From positions 186,001 to 250,000 of the forward strand of contig NZ_BCSX01000044.1 of the NCBI RefSeq assembly GCF_001570425.1: a stretch of 64,000 bases of DNA, written 5' to 3'. Source of the DNA: Mycolicibacterium brisbanense (GTDB lineage: Bacteria > Actinomycetota > Actinomycetes > Mycobacteriales > Mycobacteriaceae). Position 1 is the stretch's first letter, and every line of letters starts with the position of its first letter. Positions 25,334 through 33,758 of the stretch are shown piece by piece. The position numbers and the translations under genes were made by a program. The notes below the pieces were generated by a model. It was not told the DNA's origin and ran no database searches. It saw only the letters and a program-made list of their open reading frames with translations.

Positions 25334-26152
25334 ATGCGATATCCCTCGAATACCCCGCTGGGCCGCTTCCAGATCGAAACGCTGGAAGAAGGCACCGACC
25401 GCTGCGTGGCCTCGATGCCGATCGCAGGGCTGGTGAACCCACTGACCGGGGCGCCGACCGTCGGTCCGCTGGCGATGCTGGTGGACCACATCGGCGGCCT
25501 GGCCAATCACCTGCGCCGCAATCCCGATGAATGGACGGTCACCAGCGAGTTGGCCATCGAATTCACCGGTACCGCGGCAACCGTCATCGCGAACTCGGCC
25601 GAGCAGCCGGTGACGGCGTCGGCCCGGCCGTTCGGCCCCAAAGGCCCGACGTCGATGAGCATCTGCGAACTGGCCTGTGGCCGCGTCCCGGTGGCCACCG
25701 CCACCGTGCGGTCGTTTCACATCCGCGCGCCTGAACATCTCGGGCGGTGGCCGACGCGCTCCGATGACACCGAGGCAGCCGCCGTGCCGCCGACCCTGGC
25801 CGCGCGCCTGTCGGTCGATGTCGCCGAAGGCGGCGGGGCCAAGGTGCTGCGGCAGCTGCAGGACCCGGCGCTGAACAACCTGATCGGCATCGTGCACGGC
25901 GGGATCTCTGCCACCGCACTGGAATTGGTGGCCTCCGCCGCCGTCAACGAGGGCCGCGCGCAGCACCCACTGCAGACCGCGTCACTGCGGGTCAACTATC
26001 TGCGCCAGTTTTCGGCCGGCGCTGAATCCCGTTATGAGGCAACCGCTTTGCGCGTGGGACGCAGTAGCGGCGTGGCCGACGCGAAGGCCATCGGCGCCGA
26101 CGGGCAAGTGGCGCTGCTGGCCCGGCTCACGGCGTACCCGCGTATCGATTAG
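25334..26152 (+). CDS. PaaI/acyl-CoA thioesterase-like protein (double hotdog)
   Basis: A 272-residue protein with two hotdog-fold halves. The N-terminal half includes GPLAMLVDHIGG. The C-terminal half has the PaaI-like IVHGGISATALELVAS segment, whose His-Gly-Gly is typical of acyl-CoA thioesterases. ATG 25334 gives the natural start; TTG 25325 is possible. Substrate is unknown. It shares its upstream region with the copper ATPase and may be co-regulated by that palindrome, which is an inference. Its last four bases overlap the convergent hydrolase gene. Confidence 0.8.
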   Translation: MRYPSNTPLGRFQIETLEEGTDRCVASMPIAGLVNPLTGAPTVGPLAMLVDHIGGLANHLRRNPDEWTVTSELAIEFTGTAATVIANSAEQPVTASARPFGPKGPTSMSICELACGRVPVATATVRSFHIRAPEHLGRWPTRSDDTEAAAVPPTLAARLSVDVAEGGGAKVLRQLQDPALNNLIGIVHGGISATALELVASAAVNEGRAQHPLQTASLRVNYLRQFSAGAESRYEATALRVGRSSGVADAKAIGADGQVALLARLTAYPRID

Positions 26153-26976
26153 GTGAGGTGGTCGAACTCCCCGCTGACCCAGCGGATGTGGGTCTCGGCA
26201 GACCGGTGCACCACATCTTTTGCGGCGCTGTCGATCTCGTCGCCGCCGAGGGTGTAGAGCCGGTCGTAGTCGTAGGCGTCGAGACGTGTCACGATGCGCT
26301 GCACCACTGCCGCCGACAACGGAATGTTCTTGGGAAAACTGCGCTGGAACGACACCCAGTCGCGCGCCAGCCCGCCGCTGATGGTGTCCCCCGCCAGCAG
26401 CGTGCCGTCCGCGGTTATCGCCACCGAGCTACCCCGCATGTGCCCTCCGACGTGCACCAGGCGCACGCCGGGCACCGGCTCGACCTCGTCGTGCCACAGC
26501 TCGATCAGCAGATCCTGTTGCGGAAGCCATTCCTGGTCAAGGGCATTCACGTACACCGGCACCCGGTCGAACGCCCTGCTCCAGCTCAGCTGGGCGCCGA
26601 ACATGTGCGGATGGCTGGCCGCGATCGCCGCGACACCGCCGAGCCTGCGCACCAGTGCCACGACGTCGTCGTCGAGATAGCTCGGCGCATCCCACAGCAG
26701 ATTGCCGTGCGCGGTCTGCACCAGGAACGACCGGTGCCCGATCGCGAACCGAGGGACCCGGCGCAGGCTGTGCACACCGCGGCCGTGATCGGCGTATTCG
26801 GTGTGATGAGGCTGTGCGGCAAGAGCTTCCAGTGTCGTCCAGGTCCCGTGCGGCGGCAGGTCTCCGCGCTCCTCGATCGAGACCACCTCTGAGGTGAGCA
26901 CGCAGCTGTTCTCCGGCGGGCGGGTATCGGAGTGAGCATGTTCGACACCGCATCCGGTGCATATCCAGGTAGGCAT
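26149..26976 (-). CDS. metallo-beta-lactamase-fold hydrolase with N-terminal zinc ribbon
   Basis: A 275-residue protein. The first 25 residues contain WICTGCGVEHAH and a later Cys, like a small zinc ribbon. The MBL-fold domain follows, with SHPHMFGAQLSW standing where HxHxDH is usual, then VGGHMRGSS and LLAGDTIS (metal ligands). The canonical motif 2 Asp/His pair is altered (SHPHMFG), so metal binding may differ from classical glyoxalase II. It may be a hydrolase or lactonase. It overlaps the convergent thioesterase by four bases. Confidence 0.78.
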   Translation of the reverse strand: MPTWICTGCGVEHAHSDTRPPENSCVLTSEVVSIEERGDLPPHGTWTTLEALAAQPHHTEYADHGRGVHSLRRVPRFAIGHRSFLVQTAHGNLLWDAPSYLDDDVVALVRRLGGVAAIAASHPHMFGAQLSWSRAFDRVPVYVNALDQEWLPQQDLLIELWHDEVEPVPGVRLVHVGGHMRGSSVAITADGTLLAGDTISGGLARDWVSFQRSFPKNIPLSAAVVQRIVTRLDAYDYDRLYTLGGDEIDSAAKDVVHRSAETHIRWVSGEFDHLT

Positions 26977-27022
26977 GCGCTCCAGGCTGACACCTCAACC
27001 GCCCTTGAGGTCAACCGTCGGG

Positions 27023-27922
27023 TTACAGGGCCCGCAGATTCGGTATCGCCTGCCGGGCGCCGCGGCGCGGATTGACCGCCAGCCCACTGGCTTCCAGTAG
27101 TCGGACCGCCCGTTGCCGGTGCGGCCGTAGCGGTTCCAGCAGCTCGACCATGGCGGCATCGTCGATGGGGGTACCCAGCAGGCTCAGGCCCACCACCTTG
27201 GCCAGGTGGTAGTCGCCGACCGAGAGCGCGTCGGCGTCCCCGTACACCCGTTGCACGGTCTCGGCCGCCGTCCACTCACCCACCCCGGGCAACGAACGCA
27301 GGCCGGCGACGGCCCGGTCCGCCGTGAGCCGTTCCAGCGCGTCGGCCCGCTGGGCACACCCGACGACGGTACGGGCCCGGCCCGGATCCACGTTGGCCCG
27401 GTGGAACTCCCACGACGGGATGCGGCGCCACACCTCGGCGCTGGGCGGCACCCGCATCCCGCTGGGCGCGGGGCCCGGCGCAGGAGCGCCGTACCTGCTC
27501 ACCAGTGCGCGCCACGCTCGCCAGGCGTCCATGCCGGAGACCCGCTGCTCGATGATCGCCGGGATCAGGGCCTCCAGCACGCGCCCGGTGCGGCCGAGCC
27601 GCAGATGGGGCGTACGCCGATAGGCCTCGGCGATGGTCGGCTCGACTGGGTCGAAATCGCTGTCGTCATCGGCCGCGCCGAGCAGTTCGGGCAGCCCGTC
27701 GAGGAACTCGGTCGTCCCGTCGCCCCAGGCTTCGCATTCGACGGTGTCGGGCGCCGTCTTGAGGATCCGCGCGGTCACCGGGCCGGTGCGCATGAGGGTC
27801 GTGCGCCAGATGGACCCGTCGGGAGCGGTGCGATAACACGGGTCCCCACCGCCGCGGCGCAGCGGAGCCAGCGTCAGGCCAGGACTCGCCGGGCCGTCGA
27901 ACACCACACTGGCGGTCGCCAC
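27023..27922 (-). CDS. AlkA-like HhH-GPD DNA glycosylase (Rv0142-like)
   Basis: A 299-residue protein. The helix-hairpin-helix LRSLPGVGEWTAAETV and the downstream catalytic Asp in LSVGDYHLA fit the HhH-GPD superfamily. The N-terminal beta domain (FDGPASPGLTL, WRTTLMRTGPV) fits the AlkA layout. The likely role is removal of alkylated or damaged bases, but the substrate cannot be read. It is followed in synteny by DUF427 as in the Rv0140-Rv0142 region, and lies 9 bases from the DUF427 gene in the same direction, so co-transcription is likely. Confidence 0.84.
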   Translation of the reverse strand: MATASVVFDGPASPGLTLAPLRRGGGDPCYRTAPDGSIWRTTLMRTGPVTARILKTAPDTVECEAWGDGTTEFLDGLPELLGAADDDSDFDPVEPTIAEAYRRTPHLRLGRTGRVLEALIPAIIEQRVSGMDAWRAWRALVSRYGAPAPGPAPSGMRVPPSAEVWRRIPSWEFHRANVDPGRARTVVGCAQRADALERLTADRAVAGLRSLPGVGEWTAAETVQRVYGDADALSVGDYHLAKVVGLSLLGTPIDDAAMVELLEPLRPHRQRAVRLLEASGLAVNPRRGARQAIPNLRAL

Positions 27923-27931
27923 CCGACCAGG

Positions 27932-28291
27932 TTATGCACCGACGCTGACATCCGCCTTGTCGGTGTAGAAAGCCACCCGCCCGGTGATCTCGGCGACCGC
28001 CGGATAGGCGTTTTCGTAGGTCCAGATCGCGTCGTCGACGCCGGCGACGTGGTAGTAGTTGGCCTCGCCCTTGAAGGGGCAGTACGTGGTGGTCTCACTG
28101 CGGGTCAGCGGCGCCACCACATCGGCAAGAGGGATGTACTGGACCGCGGGATACGTCGACTCCTGCAGGGTCAACGCGTCATCGGTCTGGGCGACCACCT
28201 CGCCGTTGATCCGGACGGTGACGCGCCGCCCGGTGGGTTCGATGGTGATGGGATGTGCCGCCGTCGGTTGCAGCACCGGTCGGTCTGTCAT
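27932..28291 (-). CDS. DUF427 protein, single domain (Rv0140-like)
   Basis: A 119-residue DUF427 domain. ATG 28291 is chosen because the frame upstream has no family match and overlaps the promoter of the divergent aldo/keto reductase. Family landmarks are ESTYPAVQYIPLADV, TYCPFKGEANYYHV, WTYENAYPAVAEITGRVAFY and the final DKADVSV. The biochemical role is unknown. A two-domain relative lies at 44782-45591 in this window. Confidence 0.85.
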   Translation of the reverse strand: MTDRPVLQPTAAHPITIEPTGRRVTVRINGEVVAQTDDALTLQESTYPAVQYIPLADVVAPLTRSETTTYCPFKGEANYYHVAGVDDAIWTYENAYPAVAEITGRVAFYTDKADVSVGA

Positions 28292-28415
28292 AGAGATCAC
28301 AACGCGCGCTCGCGGGCGTCGAATTCCCGGCTGCGGGGTTGCGATACAACCTGGCAGAACCCGCGTGCGGCGCGTTGACTCGACACCGAGTGATCGACGA
28401 AAGGCAATGTAGGAG

Positions 28416-29393
28416 ATGAAGCACGCAAAACTCGGTGACCTCGACGTGGCGCGGATCGGCCTGGGCACCATGGGCATGTCCTTCGCCTACGGCAGTGCGG
28501 GACGCGATGACGACGAGTCCATCCGCACCATCCACCGGGCCATCGACCTGGGCGTCACGCTGATCGACACCGCCGAGGTGTACGGCCCGTACGTCAACGA
28601 AGAGCTGGTCGGGCGGGCCCTGGCCGGGCGCCGGGACAAAGTGGTGCTGGCGACCAAGTTCGGCATGATCTCGCACACCGGCCGCGACGGCCTGGACAGC
28701 AGCCCGGCGAGCATCCGCACGGCGGTGGAGGGGTCGTTGAGCCGGCTGGGCACCGACCGCATCGACCTGTACTACCAGCACCGGCTCGACCCTGGCACGC
28801 CCATCGAGGACACCATCGGCACCCTCGCCGAACTGATCACCGAAGGCAAGATCCGGCACATCGGCCTGTCCGAGGTCGGTGTCGCGGCCATCCGCCGGGC
28901 CCACGCCGTGCACCCGATCACCGCACTGCAGTCGGAGTATTCGCTGTGGACGCGTGATCCCGAGGACGGCATCCTGCAGACCCTGCGCGAACTCGGGATC
29001 GGCTTCGTGGCCTATTCGCCGTTGGGCCGGGGCTTTCTCACCGGACAGATCCGGTCCGTCGCCGACCTGGCCGATGACGACACCCGTCGTGACAACCCCC
29101 GGTTCAGTGCCGAGAACTTCGAGCAGAACCTGGCTCTCGCGGACCAGGTGCGGGCGATCGCCGAGCAGGCCGGCGCCACCCCGGGCCAGGTCGCCCTCGC
29201 CTGGCTGCTCGCCCAGGGCGGCGACATCGTTCCGATCCCGGGAACCAAACGTGTTGCGCGACTGGAAGAGAACGTCGCGGCGGACACCGTCGTACTGACT
29301 GCCGAGCAACTGGCCACGCTCGACCAGCTGACGCCACCGGCCGGGGACCATCACACCGAGGCGCAGATGCAGATGATCGACCGCGCCCGCTGA
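28416..29393 (+). CDS. aldo/keto reductase
   Basis: A 325-residue NADPH-dependent TIM-barrel reductase. The tetrad Asp51, Tyr56, Lys81 and His122 is visible in DTAEVYGP, ATKFGM and YYQHR. IPIPGTKRVARLEEN-like cofactor residues (PIPGTKRVARLEEN) occur near the end. It resembles the AKR13/YajO-type family that reduces aldehydes and ketones. A strong AGGAG lies 5-6 bases upstream of ATG 28416. The SRPBCC gene begins 13 bases after its stop. Confidence 0.92.
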   Translation: MKHAKLGDLDVARIGLGTMGMSFAYGSAGRDDDESIRTIHRAIDLGVTLIDTAEVYGPYVNEELVGRALAGRRDKVVLATKFGMISHTGRDGLDSSPASIRTAVEGSLSRLGTDRIDLYYQHRLDPGTPIEDTIGTLAELITEGKIRHIGLSEVGVAAIRRAHAVHPITALQSEYSLWTRDPEDGILQTLRELGIGFVAYSPLGRGFLTGQIRSVADLADDDTRRDNPRFSAENFEQNLALADQVRAIAEQAGATPGQVALAWLLAQGGDIVPIPGTKRVARLEENVAADTVVLTAEQLATLDQLTPPAGDHHTEAQMQMIDRAR

Positions 29394-29406
29394 CTACGAT
29401 CGGGCC

Positions 29407-29874
29407 ATGACAGCTTCCGCCCCGGCCTGCGTGACTGCTTCTGTGTCGATCGCCGCCGATCCCGCAGCGGTGTACGCACTGATCACCGACCTGCCGACAC
29501 TGGCGTCACTCGCCGAGGAGGCCTACACGATGCAGTGGAAGAAGGGCGATTCGGCCACGCCCGGTTCGGTGTTCGTCGGCCAGAACCGCAACGGCTCACG
29601 CACGTGGAGCACCACCTGCACGGTCACCGACGCCGACCCCGGCAGGACGTTCGCGTTCGACGTGAAGTCGCTGGTGTTCCCGGTGGCGCACTGGCGCTAC
29701 GACATCGCCGCGACCGAAACCGGGTGCACCGTCACAGAATCGACGTGGGACCAGCGCGCGGGGTGGTTCAAGTTCGTCGGGGGCCTGGCCACCGGGGTTA
29801 CCGACCGGGGCGGCGCCAACGCCGAACACATCCAGCGGACGCTCGAGCGGCTCAAGGCTCGCGCCGAACGGTGA
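29407..29874 (+). CDS. SRPBCC-fold (START-like) protein
   Basis: A 155-residue protein with the SRPBCC/polyketide-cyclase fold. The N-terminal strand VTASVSIAADPAAVYALITDL, a central NRNGSRTWSTTCTV, WRYDIAATETGCTVTEST, and the long C-terminal helix fit the family. Such proteins bind hydrophobic ligands. The ligand is unknown. It lies 13 bases after the aldo/keto reductase and probably shares its transcript. A hairpin at 29883-29914 ends the unit. Confidence 0.84.
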   Translation: MTASAPACVTASVSIAADPAAVYALITDLPTLASLAEEAYTMQWKKGDSATPGSVFVGQNRNGSRTWSTTCTVTDADPGRTFAFDVKSLVFPVAHWRYDIAATETGCTVTESTWDQRAGWFKFVGGLATGVTDRGGANAEHIQRTLERLKARAER

Positions 29875-29882
29875 CCGCTCGT

Positions 29883-29914
29883 GCGGGTAGCCGGCGATGA
29901 CGCCGGCGACCCGC
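29883..29914 (+). terminator. hairpin after the SRPBCC gene
   Basis: GCGGGT-A-GCCGGCG (29883-29896) pairs with CGCCGGC-G-ACCCGC (29901-29914) across the loop ATGA, with a single mismatch. There is no T-run, as is common in mycobacterial terminators. Confidence 0.6.
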
Positions 29915-30059
29915 GCGGACCCCGATATGCCGGGGAACATCGTTGTTCCTGCCATTCGCCGATCAATTTCTGCCACCGGAATTATCCCTCTGACCACTGT
30001 GTTTGGACAGGCAGAACGGCACGGACCACCCGGAGCCGGAGGTAAAGAGGGAGACAGAG

Positions 30060-30269
30060 ATGAAGAAGTTCGGGATCGCCGTCATCACCGCAGGCGCACT
30101 GGGCACGGGCCTGCTCGGTCTGGCCGCCCAAGCGCAGGCCGCCGTTCCCACCGCAGTGTCGTCGACGGTCATCTCGACCGGTGTCGATCACCTGGGCTGG
30201 CTTGATCAGATCCAGCCGAAGGTGAACGTGCCCAGCGTCGACAACACGGTGCGTCACAGCGGCCGCTGA
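30060..30269 (+). CDS. small secreted protein
   Basis: A 69-residue protein. MKK plus a hydrophobic core ends in AQAQA|A near residue 27, which predicts a mature peptide of about 42 residues ending NVPSVDNTVRHSGR. GGGAG lies 6 bases upstream of ATG 30060. No cysteine or known domain is present. It is followed closely by a strong terminator, so it is a single-gene unit. Function unknown. Confidence 0.75.
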   Translation: MKKFGIAVITAGALGTGLLGLAAQAQAAVPTAVSSTVISTGVDHLGWLDQIQPKVNVPSVDNTVRHSGR

Positions 30270-30280
30270 CCGTACGCAGA

Positions 30281-30318
30281 CGAGAAAGGGGCATCCCAGC
30301 AGGGGTGCCCCTTTCTCG
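30281..30318. terminator. strong bidirectional terminator hairpin
   Basis: CGAGAAAGGGGCATCCC (30281-30297) pairs with GGGGTGCCCCTTTCTCG (30302-30318) around AGCA, with one G-T pair and otherwise perfect. It lies between convergent genes. Confidence 0.85.
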
Positions 30319-30328
30319 TTGCCATGCC

Positions 30329-31147
30329 TCAGAACGCGTAGCGGTGGTACTGCGCCATGTACCGCAGTGCGGGCAGCGTTCCCATCACCTTCACGGTCCA
30401 CCGGTAGTACCAGACCACGTGGTCGAACGCGTCGTCGTCGAACGGTGACGTCCAGGCCAGCAAGCGGGTGCCCGGTACGGCGTCGAGGATGTCCTCGGGT
30501 TTGTTGATCGCCCAGTGCAAGTGAGCTCCGGCCCGGCGCACGACGGCGTTCATCCACTGCGCCTTGATGCCCAACCGGTTGAACGCGTCGAATTGCAGTT
30601 CGCCGGAATCGAATCGGTCCACCACCCTGCGCAGCAGGGCGACCCCGTCCTGCTCCGTGAGGTACATCGTCAGCCCCTCACCGATCAACAGGGTAGGCCG
30701 ATCGGCCGGAATGCCCTGCAGCCAAGCAGGATCCGTGACCGACGCGGAGACGACGTGGTAGTGCTCGGCAGCCGGATACAGCTGCGTGCGCAACCGCGCG
30801 ACATCGGGGTAATCGATGTCGTACCACTCGACACCCGGGCCGGGTGCCAGCCGGAAAAACCGGCTGTCCAGCCCACACCCCAGGTGCAGCACGACGGCTT
30901 CGGGGTGCACCGCCAGGAACTGGCGGGCCCACCGGTCGAAGTGTGCGCTGCGGGTGGTCACCGCCGGCGAATTCGCGGCCGTGATGCTGGTCTGGCTCCA
31001 GTCGTAATCGATGCGGTCGACGATGTCCCTGGCCCAGGTGTCGTGCAGGACGGAGTTCGGCAGGTCGGCGTCGAGCGCCTTGGCGTAGAACGTCGCGAGC
31101 ATGGTCTGCGGCGCGCCACGCAGGTCGACCTTGAGCTTTTCGGTCAT
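30329..31147 (-). CDS. leucine-carboxyl-methyltransferase-fold SAM methyltransferase
   Basis: A 272-residue protein with start ATG 31147 (MTEKLKVDLRG). The in-frame ATG 12 codons upstream is less likely. The SAM-binding motif VVLHLGCGLDSRFFRL, the acidic motif WYDIDYPDV and LLIGEGLTMYL fit the PPM1/LCM family common in mycobacteria. The Rv0145/Rv0146 type is syntenic. These are usually annotated as putative S-adenosylmethionine-dependent methyltransferases of unknown substrate. Confidence 0.87.
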   Translation of the reverse strand: MTEKLKVDLRGAPQTMLATFYAKALDADLPNSVLHDTWARDIVDRIDYDWSQTSITAANSPAVTTRSAHFDRWARQFLAVHPEAVVLHLGCGLDSRFFRLAPGPGVEWYDIDYPDVARLRTQLYPAAEHYHVVSASVTDPAWLQGIPADRPTLLIGEGLTMYLTEQDGVALLRRVVDRFDSGELQFDAFNRLGIKAQWMNAVVRRAGAHLHWAINKPEDILDAVPGTRLLAWTSPFDDDAFDHVVWYYRWTVKVMGTLPALRYMAQYHRYAF

Positions 31148-31211
31148 GCTCGCCAGGCTAGCGCGGTAATACGGTTGCAGCACAAGCCTTTAACGCCTAC
31201 CGGCGTGGCGT

Positions 31212-32237
31212 TCAGCCCTGCTTGGCGGCACGTCTCGCCGCGCGCACGCCCACCCAGAACCGAGCCGCCTCCCGCACGGCATCCTCGACCGACCCTGGGC
31301 GCCAACCCAATTCACGCTCGGCCTTGCCGTGGTCGACGGGAGCCTCGGCACGCATCAGCCGCAGCGATGCCAGCGACATCTGCTCCTCGGTGCCCTTGAG
31401 TCTGCCCTTGATCGTGCCGATCGTGGCCAGCGCGTACGTGAGCGGCAACGGAATTGTCTTCGCGGGTGGCGCGACACCGGCGGCGTCCGCGGCGATGCGG
31501 GCCACCTCGGCGTTACTGATCATCTTCGCCGAGATGAGGTAACGCTCGCCGACGCGCCCCTTGTCCGCAGCGAGGATCAGTGCCCGGGCGGCGTCGTTGA
31601 CACCGACGGCTTCCAATTCGATCCCGCTCATCACGAACGGCAGCTTGCCGAATGCGGCGCCCGCGATGATGGATCCGTGCGGGGTGCGACCCCAGTCGCG
31701 GCCGCCGTAGGTGGTCGAGACGCACATCGCGACGGCGGGTAGCCCACGTTCGCGGGCGTACTGCAGCACCAGGTTCTCGGCCTGCACACGGGACCGCACG
31801 TACGGAGTGAGGCGTCTGAGCTGGTTGTCCCCGATGACGTGGTCCTCGGTGGACACCCGGCCGCGCCGTCGGTCCACGGTGGCATAACTGCTGGTGAATA
31901 CGAAACGTCGTAACCCAGAAGCGATCTCGGGCTCAACGGCGATGTCGAGCACGTTGCGGGTGCCCTCGACGTTGGTGCGGAACAGCGGCGCTGGGTCGCG
32001 CAGCCAGCCGCGGGTGTCGACGACGCAGTAGTAGACGACGTCGGCGCCGGTCATCGCCGTGCGCAGCACATCGTTGTCCCAGATGTCGCCGAGAAACCGG
32101 GTGACGTCGAGATCGTCGATACCGATCGTGTTGGCGCCGGACCGCACCATCACCCGGACGTCTTCGCCTGCCTCGACGAGCTGGCGGGTGACGTGCGAGC
32201 CCAGGTAGCCGTTGGCGCCGATGACCAGAGCGGTCAT
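31212..32237 (-). CDS. NAD-dependent epimerase/dehydratase (Rv0139-like)
   Basis: A 341-residue extended short-chain dehydrogenase. It has an N-terminal GANGYLGSHV Rossmann loop, TSSYATVD, and a YVRSRVQAEN segment in place of the classical YxxxK. The latter is Tyr-x-x-x-Arg, so catalysis may be altered. The substrate domain follows (VSTTYGGRDWG, VGVNDAARALI). ATG 32237 overlaps the stop of the upstream SnoaL-like gene (ATGA), so the two are translationally coupled. A sterol- or polyketide-like substrate is possible but not shown. Confidence 0.84.
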   Translation of the reverse strand: MTALVIGANGYLGSHVTRQLVEAGEDVRVMVRSGANTIGIDDLDVTRFLGDIWDNDVLRTAMTGADVVYYCVVDTRGWLRDPAPLFRTNVEGTRNVLDIAVEPEIASGLRRFVFTSSYATVDRRRGRVSTEDHVIGDNQLRRLTPYVRSRVQAENLVLQYARERGLPAVAMCVSTTYGGRDWGRTPHGSIIAGAAFGKLPFVMSGIELEAVGVNDAARALILAADKGRVGERYLISAKMISNAEVARIAADAAGVAPPAKTIPLPLTYALATIGTIKGRLKGTEEQMSLASLRLMRAEAPVDHGKAERELGWRPGSVEDAVREAARFWVGVRAARRAAKQG

Positions 32238-32746
32238 GCCTGCCGTCCCATCTTCTCCATCCGCTGCATCCAGTGCGCCGCCTCGTCGGACAGCGTGCCG
32301 AGCTCGGCGGCTTTCCGGCACCACTTCATCGCGGCGGACACGAACCGCAGTGGGTTGTAGATGTCCTCTTGGCGGGACCACTGCCCGTCGCCGGCGTAGG
32401 TGATGATCGAGATGTTGGTCGCGCTGATGATGGTGCCGTCGCCCGGGTCGACCATCGGGTTGTCCAGCTCGCAGATGATCCGCCCAGTCGATTCGTCGAT
32501 CACATGCCAGAGCGCCGGGAACGCCGTCATGTAGCTGCCCGGGAAGCTCGTCATGGTCTTCCAGATCCAGGACCGCACTTCGTCGCGGCCCTTCATGGTG
32601 CCCGCGGCGTGCTCGATGTACTCGACGTCGGGCGTGTAGTGCTCCACCCAGACGTCCCAGTCCTTGGTCGTGGCGGCGCGGTCGACGGTCTTCTCGAAGG
32701 TCGCGAACGCTGCGGCCAGCTCGTCGCGGCTGAACGTCTTGCTCAC
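32234..32746 (-). CDS. SnoaL-like/NTF2-fold protein (Rv0138-like)
   Basis: A 170-residue NTF2-fold protein with GTG start 32746 (VSKTFSRDELAAAF). Landmarks are the helix FEKTVDRAATTKDWDVWVEHYTPDVEYIEH and the sheet segments WVWKTM-like and WHVIDESTGRIICELDNPM. Such folds are enzymes or ligand-binding proteins acting on polyketide- or steroid-like compounds. It is coupled by a 4-base overlap to the epimerase. That suggests a common pathway. Confidence 0.83.
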   Translation of the reverse strand: MSKTFSRDELAAAFATFEKTVDRAATTKDWDVWVEHYTPDVEYIEHAAGTMKGRDEVRSWIWKTMTSFPGSYMTAFPALWHVIDESTGRIICELDNPMVDPGDGTIISATNISIITYAGDGQWSRQEDIYNPLRFVSAAMKWCRKAAELGTLSDEAAHWMQRMEKMGRQA

Positions 32747-32765
32747 CCAAGAACTAGAACACGTT

Positions 32766-33167
32766 CTACCACTCGGCGGCAAGCACCTGCCGGTCCCCCA
32801 ACGGCGCGGACAGCGGCACGTCCACCGTCCCGCGGACCGCCAGCGCGATACACATTCGTCCCACCGATTCCGGTGGCGTTCCGCCACGCAGGTCCACTGT
32901 GACGGTCCGATCGGTCTCCTGCGCGGTGACATGCACACCGAAGCAATCCGGGGTGCCCGCGGTGAAATTCACCGCGAGACCCTCGCCGCTGCGGGTCCAG
33001 GATTCGATGCGGGTGACATGCGGGGCGACGATGGCCGGGTTGTCGACGAATACCGTGCGGCCCGCGTCCGGCGCCGCCTCGGGCACGGCTGTCGGCTCTG
33101 CGGCAGCCTCGCCGGCTCCGGCGCTCAGGAGTAAACAGGCCAGAGCTGCGGTTACAGCTATGCGCAT
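32766..33167 (-). CDS. secreted protein of unknown function
   Basis: A 133-residue protein with start ATG 33167 (MRIAVTAALACLLLS). The signal peptide is cleaved near AAA-E (residues about 20-25). The mature part is beta-rich and has two cysteines (DCFGVHV and RMCIALAV) that could form a disulfide. A conserved-looking RGTVDVPLSAPLGDRQV end fits mycobacterial secreted proteins of unknown role. It sits between msrA (divergent) and the SnoaL-like gene. Confidence 0.72.
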   Translation of the reverse strand: MRIAVTAALACLLLSAGAGEAAAEPTAVPEAAPDAGRTVFVDNPAIVAPHVTRIESWTRSGEGLAVNFTAGTPDCFGVHVTAQETDRTVTVDLRGGTPPESVGRMCIALAVRGTVDVPLSAPLGDRQVLAAEW

Positions 33168-33239
33168 GGGTCCAACCGTAGCGCCGGAGCACAATGGGAC
33201 CCACCAGCCCTACCGACCCCTATTGAAGGAGCGAGCGCA

Positions 33240-33755
33240 ATGAGCAACTACTCCACGGCAATTCTCGCGGGCGGCTGCTTCTGGGGCATGCAGGATCTCA
33301 TCCGCAAGCAGCCGGGGGTGGTGTCGACGCGGGTGGGCTACACCGGTGGGCGCAACGACCACCCCACCTACCGCAACCATCCCGGCCACGCCGAGGCCGT
33401 CGAGATCGTCTACGACCCCGCCAAGACCGACTACCGGGCGCTGCTGGAGTTCTTCTTCCAGATTCACGATCCGAGCACCAAGGACCGCCAGGGCAACGAC
33501 GTCGGCACCAGCTACCGGTCGGCGATCTTCTACCTCGACGACGAGCAGAAGCGCATCGCGCTGGACACCATCGCCGACGTGGACGCGTCGGGGCTGTGGC
33601 CGGGCAAGGTGGTCACCGAGGTCACGCCCGCCGTCGACTTCTGGGAGGCCGAGCCCGAGCACCAGGATTACCTGCAGCACTTCCCCAACGGCTACACCTG
33701 CCACTTCCCGCGGCCGGGTTGGAAGCTGCCGAAGCGCCAGACCGCCAGCCAGTAA
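33240..33755 (+). CDS. msrA: peptide methionine sulfoxide reductase A
   Basis: A 171-residue MsrA. The catalytic motif GGCFWG holds Cys13. YTGGRNDHPTYR, GHAEAVEIVYDP and the D-x-x-Q/GNDVGTSYRSAIF segments are all family hallmarks. There is no C-terminal resolving cysteine, so recycling may depend on mycoredoxin or thioredoxin. AAGGAG lies upstream of ATG 33240. It is syntenic with Rv0137c beside the CYP138-like gene. Confidence 0.95.
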   Translation: MSNYSTAILAGGCFWGMQDLIRKQPGVVSTRVGYTGGRNDHPTYRNHPGHAEAVEIVYDPAKTDYRALLEFFFQIHDPSTKDRQGNDVGTSYRSAIFYLDDEQKRIALDTIADVDASGLWPGKVVTEVTPAVDFWEAEPEHQDYLQHFPNGYTCHFPRPGWKLPKRQTASQ

Positions 33756-33758
33756 TCG

